Source: Candidatus Caenarcanales bacterium (GTDB taxonomy: Bacteria > Cyanobacteriota > Vampirovibrionia > Caenarcaniphilales > Caenarcanaceae). From it: DNA of 64,000 nt. A model generated the notes under the pieces. It was not told the DNA's origin. It made no database searches and saw only the letters and a program-made list of their open reading frames with translations. Of the stretch, positions 16,806-26,566 are shown piece after piece (position 1 is the stretch's first letter; every line of letters begins with the position of its first letter). A program made the translations under genes and the position numbers. The stretch spans positions 1-64,000 of the forward strand of contig JASJDU010000024.1 in assembly GCA_030065015.1 (NCBI GenBank). Direction: 5' to 3'.

Positions 16806-18248
16806 ATGTTTGATAACTTAACTGACAGACTGCAAGGTGTTTTACAAAAAGTAAAGGGTGAGGACAAGCTCACGGCTGAAAGCGTTGATGCTTCTCTCGC
16901 AGAAGTGAGAAAAGCGCTAATTGAAGCTGATGTAAGCTTGAAGGTCGTTAAATTATTTCTCAATCGGGTTCGGAAAGCAGCCGTTGGAGAAAGAATTGTT
17001 AAAGGAGTTACTCCATCACAAAAATTCATTCAAATTGTTAATGATGAACTGGTTCAGCTTTTGGGTGGCCACTCAGAGCCGTTAGATTTGACAGCTCAGC
17101 CCAGTGTAATTATGCTTTTGGGTTTACAAGGAGCCGGAAAAACCACTACTGCCGCTAAATTGGCACTAAAACTAAAAAAGGAAGGCAAAAAGACATTGCT
17201 TGCCGCTTTAGATTTGCAAAGGCCTTCTGCAATAGAACAATTGAGTATTCTGGCTGAACAAATTGAAGTTGAAATTGTTAAAGATGAAACTAATAAAGAT
17301 GTTTTAGATGTTGCCGCAAAAGCTTGGATGAAAGCTCAGGATGAGAATTATGATGTTGTTATATTCGATACTGCAGGGAGACTTCAAATAGATAATGAGT
17401 TAATGGCGGAACTCCTTCTTTTGGATAGAAAATATCAACCAAAAGAAAAATTGCTGGTACTTGATTCATTAATTGGTCAAGAAGCAGTAAACGTTGCCGA
17501 AGCTTTTAATACTCAAATTGGAATTACTGGTTCTATACTCACAAAGATGGATGGAGACGCTAGAGGTGGCGCAGCTTTATCTTTGGTTGAATCTACCGGA
17601 ACTAAGGTTAAATTTCTTGGACTAGGTGAAAAAATTGAACCTCTCGAGGATTTTGATCCGGAAAGAATTGCAAGTAGAGTACTCGGTTTTGGAGATGTAA
17701 TTGCTCTTGTTAAAAAAGCTGAGGATGCATTCGATAAAGAAGAAACTGCAGCATTAGAAAAAAAACTGCAAAGAGGAGAATTAACATTTGAATCTTTTCT
17801 GCAAATGCAAAGAATGATGAGCAAACTAGGCAGCTTGTCACAAATATTCAATTTGATGGGGTTGAATAATGCACTTCAGCTAAATAAAGAACAAAGAGAG
17901 CAACTCTTTGAAGAAGGTCAGCAGAAATTGAAGCTATATGAATATGCAATTCAAAGTATGACCAAGCTGGAAAGAAAAGACCCAGATCTCATTAACCAAA
18001 ACAGAATTCGCAGGATTTCTAAAGGCTCTGGTTTGAAAGAAAAACAGGTAGATCATTTGATTAAAGAATTCGGTCAAATGAGAGGAGTTGTAAAAATGAT
18101 GGGGTCCTTTGGTGGGGGTAAGCAGGTTGGAAGTTCTCCTAATCCTCAAGATTTAGCAATGATGATGAAAAAATCCAATAAAATGCAAAAGAAAGAAAAG
18201 AAAAAGGGTGGAGGACCTTTCGGTGGAGGAGCTTTTCTAAAATTCTAG
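16806..18248 (+). CDS. ffh: Signal recognition particle protein Ffh (SRP54)
   Basis: Ffh binds SRP RNA and signal sequences of nascent inner-membrane proteins and targets them with FtsY in a GTP-dependent cycle. From the ATG at 16806 it is 480 residues and begins MFDNLTDRLQGVL, the usual Ffh start; an in-frame TTG at 16794 only adds four residues, so the ATG is preferred. The N domain is followed by the G domain with P-loop GLQGAGKTTTAAKL, DTAGRLQ and TKMDGDARGG, and then the methionine-rich M domain with MQRMMSKLGS and RIRRISKGSG. The C-terminus is Lys/Gly-rich (KKGGGPFGGGAF). It lies between cca and glpK. No SRP RNA gene is visible in the window. No Shine-Dalgarno is obvious. Confidence 0.97.
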   Translation: MFDNLTDRLQGVLQKVKGEDKLTAESVDASLAEVRKALIEADVSLKVVKLFLNRVRKAAVGERIVKGVTPSQKFIQIVNDELVQLLGGHSEPLDLTAQPSVIMLLGLQGAGKTTTAAKLALKLKKEGKKTLLAALDLQRPSAIEQLSILAEQIEVEIVKDETNKDVLDVAAKAWMKAQDENYDVVIFDTAGRLQIDNELMAELLLLDRKYQPKEKLLVLDSLIGQEAVNVAEAFNTQIGITGSILTKMDGDARGGAALSLVESTGTKVKFLGLGEKIEPLEDFDPERIASRVLGFGDVIALVKKAEDAFDKEETAALEKKLQRGELTFESFLQMQRMMSKLGSLSQIFNLMGLNNALQLNKEQREQLFEEGQQKLKLYEYAIQSMTKLERKDPDLINQNRIRRISKGSGLKEKQVDHLIKEFGQMRGVVKMMGSFGGGKQVGSSPNPQDLAMMMKKSNKMQKKEKKKGGGPFGGGAFLKF

Positions 18249-18289
18249 ATTCCAAATAGCTATCTCTTATATTTTGACTTAATAAGATA

Positions 18290-19783
18290 ATGGAAGAATA
18301 CATTTTGGCACTTGACCAGGGAACAACAAGTTCAAGAGCTTTACTATTTAATAAAGAACTCAATGTTGTTGGAATATCTCAGAAAGAGATAACTCAAATG
18401 TATCCAAATTCTGGTTGGGTTGAACATTGTCCAGAAGAAATATGGCAATCACAATTATCAGTTGCCAAAGAAGTTTTAGAAAAAAAACAAATTAGTGCAA
18501 AACAAGTTCTAGCAATTGGAATTACTAATCAAAGAGAAACAACAATAATTTGGGATAAAAAAACTGGTAAACCCATACACAATGCAATTGTATGGCAAGA
18601 CAAGAGAACAATTGAATATTGTAAAAAAATTAAAGATAAAGGATTAGAAGAATATATTCACAAAAATACCGGTTTAGTAATTGATGCTTACTTTTCTTCC
18701 TCAAAAATAATGTGGCTGCTAGACAAAATCAGTGGTGCAAAAGAAAAAGCCAAAAGAGGAGAGTTACTGTTTGGCACAGTTGACAGCTGGTTGATATGGA
18801 AGTTTACAAATGGGAAAGAGCATTTAACTGATGTTACCAATGCTTCTCGAACAATGCTCTACAACATTAATAAACTCAGTTGGGATGAATATATTTGTGA
18901 GCAGCTTGAAATTCCAATGCAAATACTACCTCAAGTGAAACCTTGCAATTCGGATTTTGGGAATACTATACCTGAGATATTTGATGGAGTGAGTATTCCA
19001 ATAAACGGTATAGCCGGAGACCAAAGCGCTTCTTTGATAGGGCATGGTTGTATTGAAGAAGGTACTGCAAAAAATACCTATGGAACGGGTTGTTTTGTTC
19101 TAATGAATACTGCTAATAAGAAAGTGCATTCTCAAAATGGCCTGATAAGTACAATTGCGTGGTATCTAAATGGAAAAATAGAATACGCAATTGAAGGCAG
19201 TATATTCTCCGGAGGTTCCTCAATTCAATGGCTTCGAGATGGACTGGGAATTATAAAACACGCTTCTGAAACCGAGTCTATGGCAATAAGTCTCAAGGGT
19301 AATGAAGGTGTATATTTGGTCCCTGCTTTTGCAGGACTCGGTGCTCCTTATTGGGATATGGAAGCAAAGGGAACTATTGTTGGTTTAACTAGGGGAAGTA
19401 GAAAAGAGCATATTGCACGTGCTGCTCTGGAGTCTATTGCCTATCAAACTAAAGATGTTATAGATGTGATGGAAAAAGATTCTGGATTGAAATTAAAGTC
19501 TTTAAAAACGGATGGTGGGGCTGCGAAGAATAATTTTTTAATGCAATTTCAATCTGATGTTTTAGAGGTTCCGGTTAATCGATCAAAATCTTTAGAATTA
19601 ACGGCATTGGGTGTTGCTTTCATATCCGGTATTGAACTTGGACTTTGGAGTATAGACAGAATTGGGCAGAAAAGAGATTTTGATGCTTTTGAACCGAGAA
19701 TAACAAGTGAAAAGAAAGCAAGACTTCTTTATGGATGGAAAAATGCGATTCAAAAGGCAACGAATAAATCAAATGCAAAATGA
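18290..19783 (+). CDS. glpK: Glycerol kinase
   Basis: GlpK phosphorylates glycerol to glycerol-3-phosphate in the cytosol, the entry to phospholipid and glycolytic use. The 497-residue length is typical. The N-terminal FGGY-kinase segment ALDQGTTSSRALLFN (residues 5-19), the glycerol-site regions GITNQRETTIIWD and IVWQDKRT, the GIAGDQSASLIGHGC segment and the GLGAPYWD and LKTDGGAAKNNF motifs are all conserved. No glycerol facilitator or glycerol-3-phosphate dehydrogenase lies beside it; it sits between ffh and glyS in a run of plus-strand genes. ATG start at 18290, with the gap to ffh only 41 bases. No Shine-Dalgarno is obvious. Confidence 0.96.
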   Translation: MEEYILALDQGTTSSRALLFNKELNVVGISQKEITQMYPNSGWVEHCPEEIWQSQLSVAKEVLEKKQISAKQVLAIGITNQRETTIIWDKKTGKPIHNAIVWQDKRTIEYCKKIKDKGLEEYIHKNTGLVIDAYFSSSKIMWLLDKISGAKEKAKRGELLFGTVDSWLIWKFTNGKEHLTDVTNASRTMLYNINKLSWDEYICEQLEIPMQILPQVKPCNSDFGNTIPEIFDGVSIPINGIAGDQSASLIGHGCIEEGTAKNTYGTGCFVLMNTANKKVHSQNGLISTIAWYLNGKIEYAIEGSIFSGGSSIQWLRDGLGIIKHASETESMAISLKGNEGVYLVPAFAGLGAPYWDMEAKGTIVGLTRGSRKEHIARAALESIAYQTKDVIDVMEKDSGLKLKSLKTDGGAAKNNFLMQFQSDVLEVPVNRSKSLELTALGVAFISGIELGLWSIDRIGQKRDFDAFEPRITSEKKARLLYGWKNAIQKATNKSNAK

Positions 19784-19816
19784 TTTAAAATTTGTACTTC
19801 AACGAATAGGAAGAAC

Positions 19817-21970
19817 ATGGACTACCTTATAGAAATTGGAACCGAAGAATTACCTGCAGGAACCACCAGCGAAATTGCAAATAATTTAAAAACTTTATTT
19901 GAAAAAAACATTAAAGATTACGGGATTGAAACAATAAATTCCACTGTGTTTTCAACTCCCAGACGTATAGCCATTAAATTAACGGACCTTCCACCCCAAA
20001 GTCCAGAAAAGAGAGAAATTATAAAAGGTCCAGGAGATAAAGCACCAAAGAACGCTATAGAAGGTTTTGCTAAAAAACATGGATTGTCCACTAATGATCT
20101 TCAACTTAAAGATAATAGATATTTTCTTGAAAAGACTGTTTGTTCTGTTTCTATAAAAGAGGTTTTAATTAATAGCTTTAAGAACGCGACTAATTCATTG
20201 AGTGGTGAAAGATGGATGACTTGGGGAACTGGGGAATACAATTTCTCAAGACCAGTTAAATGGATCCTTTCAATTTTGGGAAATGCTGTTCTCCCAATAG
20301 AATTATTCGGCTTAAAGTCGAGTAATCAAACTCGAGTGAATAGACAAATAGAAGCACTAGAAAATAATTTTGTAAGTTATGTTCAAGTTGAGTCTGTCAA
20401 AACTTATGAAAAATTGTTAGAGGATAATCTAGTTTTTGTTTCTAGAGAAACTCGAAGAGAAGAGATAAAAAAACAAGTTCTTCAATTGGAAGAAGAATAC
20501 CACTTGAAGATTGAGATACCGGAAGATTTATTGGAGGAAGTAATTGACCTTGTTGAACAACCAACTGTACTAATCGGTAAATTCGAAGATAAGTTTCTTG
20601 AACTTCCTGACTTTCTCATTAAAACAGTACTCATAAAACACCAAAGATATTTCCCTTGTTTTAAAAACAATGAATTAATAAATAAATTTGTTTTTGTTGC
20701 TAATTGCTTTTCGGAAGCAAAAGACAATGTGGTTAAAGGAAACGAAAGGGTATTGAAAGCACGATTGAATGATGCTGAATTTTTTGTTTTAGAGGACTTG
20801 AAGACACCTTTAATTGAAAGAAAAGAAAAACTCGAAAAAATGACTTTTCAAAAAGAGTTGAATATTGATAATCAAAACAATTCATCTATGAAAAGTAAAG
20901 CAAATAGGCTCGTTTCTATTGCTAATAATTTGAATTATCAGGGTTTTCTTCCACAAAACATAAATGCAACCGAGCTGGAACAAGCTAGTGAACTAGCCAA
21001 ATGCGATCTTACAACTCAAATGGTCTTTGAATTCCCAGAATTACAAGGATTAGTTGGAGGTTTCATTCTTCAAAAGTACGATGAAAAAGAAGATATAGTA
21101 AAAGCAGTTTCTGAGCATTATTTGCCAAATTTTTCTGGAGGAGATTTGCCTAGTTCCATTCTGGGAAGTTTAGTCTCAATTATAGATAAGGTGGATAATG
21201 TAACCAGCATATTTTTCATCGGTAAAATCCCAACTGGCTCAGCAGACCCTTTTGCATTGAGAAGACAGACTCAAGGCTTGATTGAAATACTGCTCAAACA
21301 ATCTCTTTCAATCTCTATATTTAATCTTTTTAAATGTTCTTATGCCTCATTAATAAAGCATTCTAATAATATAGCTAATGACAATTTAGATGAAGTCTTC
21401 TCTAAATTCTTTTTTGAGAAAGGTTCTAAAAAAGTGAGCTTAGCAGAGTTCATTTTACAAAGGCTTTCGTTCATGTTCTCTCTAAAACATCCAACTGAAT
21501 TAGTAGAAGCATTGATTTCTTCTGAAAATTGTTTGAAATATCCAGTCAAAGATATTTCAAATAATTTTGAAGCCTTTGCGAATATTCAAAATCAAGCTAA
21601 CTTGTTAAATAACTTAATATCCATAAGAAGAATCTCAAGAATTCTTAAAACCTTCAGAGAAGATGGATCAGTAGACGAGAAACTTTTAGAGAGTAATTCA
21701 GAGAAAGAACTAAATGAAAAATACAAATCTTGGGTAACAAAAATTGAAAAATCTGAAAGCTTTGAAGAGAAATGGAAAAGCTTGAATGAACTGAGTGTCA
21801 ACATTGATAATTTCTTTGAAAATAACTTAGTAGAAGATGCCAATCAAGCAATATCTAAAAACAGGAAATTACTATTGAATAATGTTCTTAAAAAAGCGAA
21901 TGAGGAACTTTTACTTCCAAATTGGGATAAATTAATTCTATATTTGGAATTACGTATTGAACTCAATTAA
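19817..21970 (+). CDS. glyS: Glycyl-tRNA synthetase beta subunit
   Basis: GlyS is the tRNA-binding beta subunit of the alpha2beta2 bacterial glycyl-tRNA synthetase; the alpha subunit GlyQ carries the catalytic core. At 717 residues it is in the family range. It begins MDYLIEIGTEELPAG, the standard beta subunit start, and contains STPRRIAIKL, the KGPGDKAPKNAIEGFAKK stretch, SRPVKWILSIL and the HD-like KHQRYFPCF and SADPFALRRQ regions. The glyQ gene is usually adjacent; it is not next to glyS here, so it must be elsewhere on the chromosome. A GGAAGA Shine-Dalgarno precedes the ATG at 19817. It ends 8 bases before the convergent comF-like gene. Confidence 0.95.
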   Translation: MDYLIEIGTEELPAGTTSEIANNLKTLFEKNIKDYGIETINSTVFSTPRRIAIKLTDLPPQSPEKREIIKGPGDKAPKNAIEGFAKKHGLSTNDLQLKDNRYFLEKTVCSVSIKEVLINSFKNATNSLSGERWMTWGTGEYNFSRPVKWILSILGNAVLPIELFGLKSSNQTRVNRQIEALENNFVSYVQVESVKTYEKLLEDNLVFVSRETRREEIKKQVLQLEEEYHLKIEIPEDLLEEVIDLVEQPTVLIGKFEDKFLELPDFLIKTVLIKHQRYFPCFKNNELINKFVFVANCFSEAKDNVVKGNERVLKARLNDAEFFVLEDLKTPLIERKEKLEKMTFQKELNIDNQNNSSMKSKANRLVSIANNLNYQGFLPQNINATELEQASELAKCDLTTQMVFEFPELQGLVGGFILQKYDEKEDIVKAVSEHYLPNFSGGDLPSSILGSLVSIIDKVDNVTSIFFIGKIPTGSADPFALRRQTQGLIEILLKQSLSISIFNLFKCSYASLIKHSNNIANDNLDEVFSKFFFEKGSKKVSLAEFILQRLSFMFSLKHPTELVEALISSENCLKYPVKDISNNFEAFANIQNQANLLNNLISIRRISRILKTFREDGSVDEKLLESNSEKELNEKYKSWVTKIEKSESFEEKWKSLNELSVNIDNFFENNLVEDANQAISKNRKLLLNNVLKKANEELLLPNWDKLILYLELRIELN

Positions 21971-21978
21971 TAAATTTT

Positions 21979-22692
21979 TTACATTCCCGAACTAACTGAA
22001 GTGAAAGTGACAGCATAAATTTTGTTTTCAGGGTGAATCCTCTTTAAAAGCTGAGCACAAATCTCAATTGTCGATCCACTAGCTATAAGATCATCAACAA
22101 TTAGCAATTTTTTCCCTTCAAAAGCATAGTTCTTTAAACCGTGTTTATGAGATGGTTTAATTTGATAAGAATTTTGAACTGTTTTTCTTCTATTTACTTT
22201 GTCCAACCTGTATAACTTAGTTTCTTGAGACTTTTGTAAGGGCTCAATATATGGTTTCTCTAAAAGTTTACTGAGCTCTTGCGATAATAAAACGCTCGGT
22301 AACCAATTACGATCTTCATTCATCAATCCGGGAACTGGAATCAAATAATCAATATCAGGAAACTCAGGACAATTAGTTAGCTTATAGTTAATCAATTCTG
22401 CTATTGGATGAACCAGCTTAGGATTAGACCACTTAAACTTCTGAGTGATGGTTTTAGCTTCATTTTTATATTCTGCAGCAGAAACAACTAGCTCTAAATC
22501 AATTAAGTCTCTCCTCGGCTCAAGAGATAAATCAACCAATTCATTAAAGCAAAAGGAACAAACCTTTTTAGACCAGCCATCAGCCGAACAATGGCCGTGC
22601 ATAGAACATATATGCTCTATTTCAAATGGGCACTTGTGCTCATACAATAAATCAAGGAAGGACTCGTACAAGCTTTTAATAACTGTGCTCAT
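21979..22692 (-). CDS. ComF-like phosphoribosyltransferase
   Basis: ComF-family proteins carry a PRTase domain and in several bacteria are needed for natural transformation. This 237-residue protein has an N-terminal cysteine cluster (CPFEIEHIC, then CSFCF) of the zinc-binding type, a central domain with the conserved YLIPVPGLMNEDRNW stretch, and the PRPP loop LLIVDDLIASGSTIE at about residues 193-207. Its C-terminal strand IYAVTFTSV closes the domain. The protein lacks an exported or membrane segment. The gene is alone, convergent with glyS and separated by 215 bases from the divergent permease gene at 22908. No other competence gene is visible here, so a DNA-uptake role is inferred only from the family. 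ATG start at 22692. Confidence 0.88.
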   Translation of the reverse strand: MSTVIKSLYESFLDLLYEHKCPFEIEHICSMHGHCSADGWSKKVCSFCFNELVDLSLEPRRDLIDLELVVSAAEYKNEAKTITQKFKWSNPKLVHPIAELINYKLTNCPEFPDIDYLIPVPGLMNEDRNWLPSVLLSQELSKLLEKPYIEPLQKSQETKLYRLDKVNRRKTVQNSYQIKPSHKHGLKNYAFEGKKLLIVDDLIASGSTIEICAQLLKRIHPENKIYAVTFTSVSSGM

Positions 22693-22907
22693 ATAATTTA
22701 TTTTTTAGTTTATTTTTCAAACAAAAAATACCCTTATAGAAATTCTAACCTTTTACAGTTAGAGCTCAAGTAGATCTATTTGAAAATTTTAGTATCAACC
22801 CTCAATTGTTAAAAATAGTTTATGCAAAAACGTTTTAACATTTATGAGAAAACAAAATTAATGTCGAATAAAAACTGTTAATTCGAGAGTTGTAAAAACT
22901 GCAATAA

Positions 22908-25445
22908 ATGTACTTTTGGAGATTGACACAATTACTAATATTTTCCTCTTGGAAAGAAAATTTTAAATTAGTCTGTATATCGATTATTAGTGTAGCCATG
23001 GGAGTTGCCCTGGTAGTTTCCATTTTTAATGCAAATGAATCAATTATTGAGCAATTCAATTATTCAAACAAGTTAATACGAGGTAAGTCGAGTGCAAAAA
23101 TAGTAAACAAAAATAATTTTATTTTTAGTCAGAATTCTCTCTCTACGGAACTATTAAAGCAACTTAGAAACTTTGATTACACCCCCGTCTTAGAAATAAA
23201 AGCGTTTGATACTAAAACAAAGCAGACTATCAAAATTCTTGGGATAGATTTTTTGAATGATTATAGATTTAGAGATTATGACCTCGTAAGAAAAAATCAA
23301 TTTTTCACAATCAAAGAGCTGATCGACTCAAAAAAGGGAGGTCTGTTGATAAGTGAATTGACAAAAAGGAAATTAAATTGGCTTTCACCTAATCAAATGA
23401 TTCTATATGGTGATAGGGAAATTCCAATTTCTCTCAATGAAAAAGCCACTCTCAAAGATATTGGAATTGTAAAAGCTGAAGGAGGTCTAATAGCCCTAGG
23501 AGATATTGAATATGTTCAAAAAATTTTCAATGAAGAGAAAAAGTTTAGTTCATTAGAATTTAAAGATATTTCACCAAAAGAGCTTAAAGAACAATTGAGA
23601 TTGCCGGAGTCGTTTGAAATAGTAGATCCTTCAAGAAAAAAAGAAGAAATTAGCAACTTAACTTCAGCCTTTAGATTTAATTTACAAGCCTTGAGTTTTA
23701 TTGCTTTATTAGTGGCAGCTTATTTAATCTCTCAGACTGTACTCATTTCATTTCAAAGAAAAACTAAAGTAATTGGGATATTGAGAGTTTTAGGATTCAG
23801 TCGAAAGCAAACCTTTAATATGCTTTTACTCGAGTCTTTTCTTATTGGGCTCATAGGAGTAATTATAGGAAGCTTAATTGGAATTATTCTCTCCAAATCA
23901 ATTTTAGGAGTTTTGCAGACAACAGTTAATGAACTTTACTTTTCTGTTACCAGTACCGATTTAATAACATCTCCGAAAGGAATTTTAGTAGGTTCTTTCG
24001 TCGGGCTTACAGCCTCTTTAGTTTCAGGGTTACCTTCCAGTTTTCTCTCATTGAGAGTTGAGCCAATAGTTAATTTGAGAAGTAATTCATTCAAGAATAT
24101 AGATTTTGTTTCTCCAAGGAAGATCTGGGGAATTTGTTTGAGTGGTTTATTTATCTTGTTAATAATCTTTGCATTTCAGCAAAATCTATTTTCGTTAAAC
24201 AATAGATACAGCGGCTTTATAATCGCTTTTTGGACTTTAATTGGACTTAGCTTAATTGCAGGATTTTTCCTTTACTTGGCTTTACTATCATTTTCGAAAG
24301 GTTCGAATTGGTTCACCAAATTGATCTCAATAAGACTATCTTCAAATTTCATAAGGCTTTGGATAGCGACTGGTGCTCTTATTTGTGGTCTATCAATGAC
24401 AATTTCCATCAACTTAATGATTGATAGCTTTAGAGATACCGTAGCAGATTGGATCAATCATACTCTCAAGGGAGATATATATTTAAGCTCAATTTATAAA
24501 AATCCAGTCGGCATTAATCCTCAAATAATAAAAACAGCCGAGAGTTGGACTGAAATTGAAGCTGTTGACTTTCTCAGTAAGCATAAAACAAAAATTAATA
24601 ACAAGCCATGTACAGTAGGAGGAGCAAATATAGGCTTACAACTTGAACAACTCAAACTAACTGAAACGGCCATTGATTATAAAAACAAGCTCTTATTTGG
24701 GGCAAACTATGTTTTAGTTTCCAATACATTTGCCTTAAAACACAACTTGATAGCTGGGGATACCCTAAATATTCCCACGAATAATGGTTTGAAGGAGATG
24801 ATTGTGGCAGGTATTTACCAGGATTATTCCAGTGAGCACGGTTACGTGTTAATGAGAAGAAAACTGTATTTGAACTTATTTGATAATCCTAAAATAAGTA
24901 ATATTGCTTTCCACCTTCGTGAAAAAGACGATTTGGATTTAGTGAAAACCAGACTCTTTCAACTTGATAAAAGCATATTGAATGTAAATGCTTTAAAAAT
25001 ACAAACGAACTCTCAATTACGGGAGAGTATTTTAGAGATTTTCAATCAAACTTTTCAAATTAGCTATTTATTCTTTTGGATAGCTTTATTCATATCAATA
25101 ACAACGGTTTCTTTAACTCTTTTTTCCTGTATTGAAGAAAATGAGTATCTTAATCTTGTTGGCAAATATTTAGGGACTACCAACAATCAAATTAGATTAA
25201 TGGAAATTACTCAAGGCCTTCTTATTACTTTCTTAGCTATCGTTCTTAGTGTTCCGGGAGGATATTGGTTATCTTATATTCTTCAAAATACGGTTAATAA
25301 TAATTCTTTTGGGTGGATTATTTACCTTCACCCAAATTGGCTTAGTATATCCATAATTTCTATATTGTCTCTTTGGGGAGCTCTAATAGGCTCCATAATA
25401 CCTTTGATAAAAGCATCTAAGATGAAAGTACTTAAGAACGCTTAG
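22908..25445 (+). CDS. FtsX-like ABC transporter permease
   Basis: This 845-residue protein has the layout of a large FtsX-type permease: an N-terminal membrane segment (about residues 20-44), a soluble domain, membrane segments around residues 260-400 with the family loop VLGFSRKQTFNMLLLES, further helices near residues 410-470 and 490-520, a second soluble domain and a last four-helix set at the C-terminus. FtsX-type permeases work with a separate ATP-binding subunit in lipoprotein export, cell-wall hydrolase control or peptide export; none is encoded next to it here. The gene stands alone between the comF-like gene and mdh. ATG start at 22908 gives a short cytoplasmic N-terminus. The partner ATPase should be found elsewhere. 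Confidence 0.88.
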   Translation: MYFWRLTQLLIFSSWKENFKLVCISIISVAMGVALVVSIFNANESIIEQFNYSNKLIRGKSSAKIVNKNNFIFSQNSLSTELLKQLRNFDYTPVLEIKAFDTKTKQTIKILGIDFLNDYRFRDYDLVRKNQFFTIKELIDSKKGGLLISELTKRKLNWLSPNQMILYGDREIPISLNEKATLKDIGIVKAEGGLIALGDIEYVQKIFNEEKKFSSLEFKDISPKELKEQLRLPESFEIVDPSRKKEEISNLTSAFRFNLQALSFIALLVAAYLISQTVLISFQRKTKVIGILRVLGFSRKQTFNMLLLESFLIGLIGVIIGSLIGIILSKSILGVLQTTVNELYFSVTSTDLITSPKGILVGSFVGLTASLVSGLPSSFLSLRVEPIVNLRSNSFKNIDFVSPRKIWGICLSGLFILLIIFAFQQNLFSLNNRYSGFIIAFWTLIGLSLIAGFFLYLALLSFSKGSNWFTKLISIRLSSNFIRLWIATGALICGLSMTISINLMIDSFRDTVADWINHTLKGDIYLSSIYKNPVGINPQIIKTAESWTEIEAVDFLSKHKTKINNKPCTVGGANIGLQLEQLKLTETAIDYKNKLLFGANYVLVSNTFALKHNLIAGDTLNIPTNNGLKEMIVAGIYQDYSSEHGYVLMRRKLYLNLFDNPKISNIAFHLREKDDLDLVKTRLFQLDKSILNVNALKIQTNSQLRESILEIFNQTFQISYLFFWIALFISITTVSLTLFSCIEENEYLNLVGKYLGTTNNQIRLMEITQGLLITFLAIVLSVPGGYWLSYILQNTVNNNSFGWIIYLHPNWLSISIISILSLWGALIGSIIPLIKASKMKVLKNA

Positions 25446-25495
25446 TAAAAAACTTGGCTTAAAGACCAATAAATAGATTTTGACTAAAAGGCAAC

Positions 25496-25539
25496 TTTGA
25501 GAGAAAATTTTTTAAGATTCATTAAAATCTTCTCTCAAA
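25496..25539 (+). repeat. Hairpin in the mdh leader
   Basis: A 10-bp perfect stem TTTGAGAGAA (25496-25505) pairs with TTCTCTCAAA (25530-25539), with an AT-rich internal region that can form a second short stem. It lies between the permease stop and the mdh Shine-Dalgarno (AAGGAA, about 8 bases after the hairpin). It may be a terminator of the permease transcript or a translation-affecting leader structure. No T-run follows, so a plain intrinsic terminator is not convincing. Confidence 0.4.
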
Positions 25540-25556
25540 AATAAAAAGGAATAGAA

Positions 25557-26504
25557 ATGTCTATATTAAAACAACCTAAAGTAACTGTTATTGGTGCTGG
25601 TAATGTAGGAGCTACTACTGCGCAAAGAATTACTGAAAAGAATATAGCTGATGTTGTTTTAATTGATGTAGCAGCCGGAATTGCAACTGGTAAAGCACTT
25701 GATTTGTCGGAAGCTGCTCCAGTTGAATATCACGATAGACGGATAATTGGTGGTGGTAATTATGAAGATACAAAAGATTCTGATGTTGTTGTAATAACAG
25801 CTGGTATTGCGCGCAAACCAGGAATGAGCAGAGATGATTTGTTGAAAACAAATGCGAATATTGTAGGCTCTTGTGCTAAAGAAGCTCTTAAACAATCTCC
25901 GAATGCAATTTTTGTAATTGTTTCCAACCCCTTGGACGTAATGACTTACTTAGCGAAAGACATTACAAAATTACCCGCAAACAAAGTAGTTGGAATGGCG
26001 GGTGTTTTGGACTCAGCCAGAATGAGATTTTTCATTGCTGAAGCTTTAAATGTTTCAGTGCAAGATGTAACAGCTTTTGTTTTGGGTGGACACGGTGATT
26101 CAATGGTGCCACTTGCAAGATACTCTTCTGTTGCTGGTATACCACTTACTGATTTATTACCATCGGATAAAATCGAATCAATAAATGAAAGAACCCGTAA
26201 AGGAGGAATAGAGATAGTTAATCATTTACAAACCGGAAGCGCTTTTTATGCCCCAGGAAGCTCAACTGCAGAAATGGTTGAGTCAATTGTTAGGGACAAG
26301 AAACGTGTATTGCCGAGTTGCTGCTACCTTGATGGACAATATGGATTGAAAGATATATATGTAGGCGTCCCTGCAAAACTAGGCTCCAATGGAGTTGAAG
26401 AAATATTTGAAATTAAACTAACCGATCAAGAGTTGGCCGAGCTACAAAAATCTGCGGCAGATGTTAGATCTAATATTGATAAGCTTGTGAGCCTCACTAG
26501 TTAA
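25557..26504 (+). CDS. mdh: Malate dehydrogenase
   Basis: Malate dehydrogenase converts malate and NAD+ to oxaloacetate in the TCA cycle. The 315-residue protein is of the LDH-like MDH type. The dinucleotide-binding [14 protein letters not shown] is at residues 9-22, followed by the acidic residue that selects NAD (VLIDV). The substrate-site loop [17 protein letters not shown] carries the second arginine expected for malate rather than lactate specificity. [10 protein letters not shown] and [10 protein letters not shown] (catalytic His) are also present. A Shine-Dalgarno AAGGAAT lies about 5 bases before the ATG at 25557, and a hairpin precedes it. Together with gltA at 37746 it supports a working part of the TCA cycle. 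Confidence 0.95.
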   Translation: MSILKQPKVTVIGAGNVGATTAQRITEKNIADVVLIDVAAGIATGKALDLSEAAPVEYHDRRIIGGGNYEDTKDSDVVVITAGIARKPGMSRDDLLKTNANIVGSCAKEALKQSPNAIFVIVSNPLDVMTYLAKDITKLPANKVVGMAGVLDSARMRFFIAEALNVSVQDVTAFVLGGHGDSMVPLARYSSVAGIPLTDLLPSDKIESINERTRKGGIEIVNHLQTGSAFYAPGSSTAEMVESIVRDKKRVLPSCCYLDGQYGLKDIYVGVPAKLGSNGVEEIFEIKLTDQELAELQKSAADVRSNIDKLVSLTS

Positions 26505-26566
26505 ATAAATGAACTGGCACAGGATTGGGCGACTGGGTCTTTATTCTTAATTGTTTTTAGTTTTTA

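Noticed and set aside
22815-22880. A 19-codon plus-strand ORF upstream of the FtsX-like permease
   Set aside because: No Shine-Dalgarno, no special composition, and it is short enough to be expected by chance.
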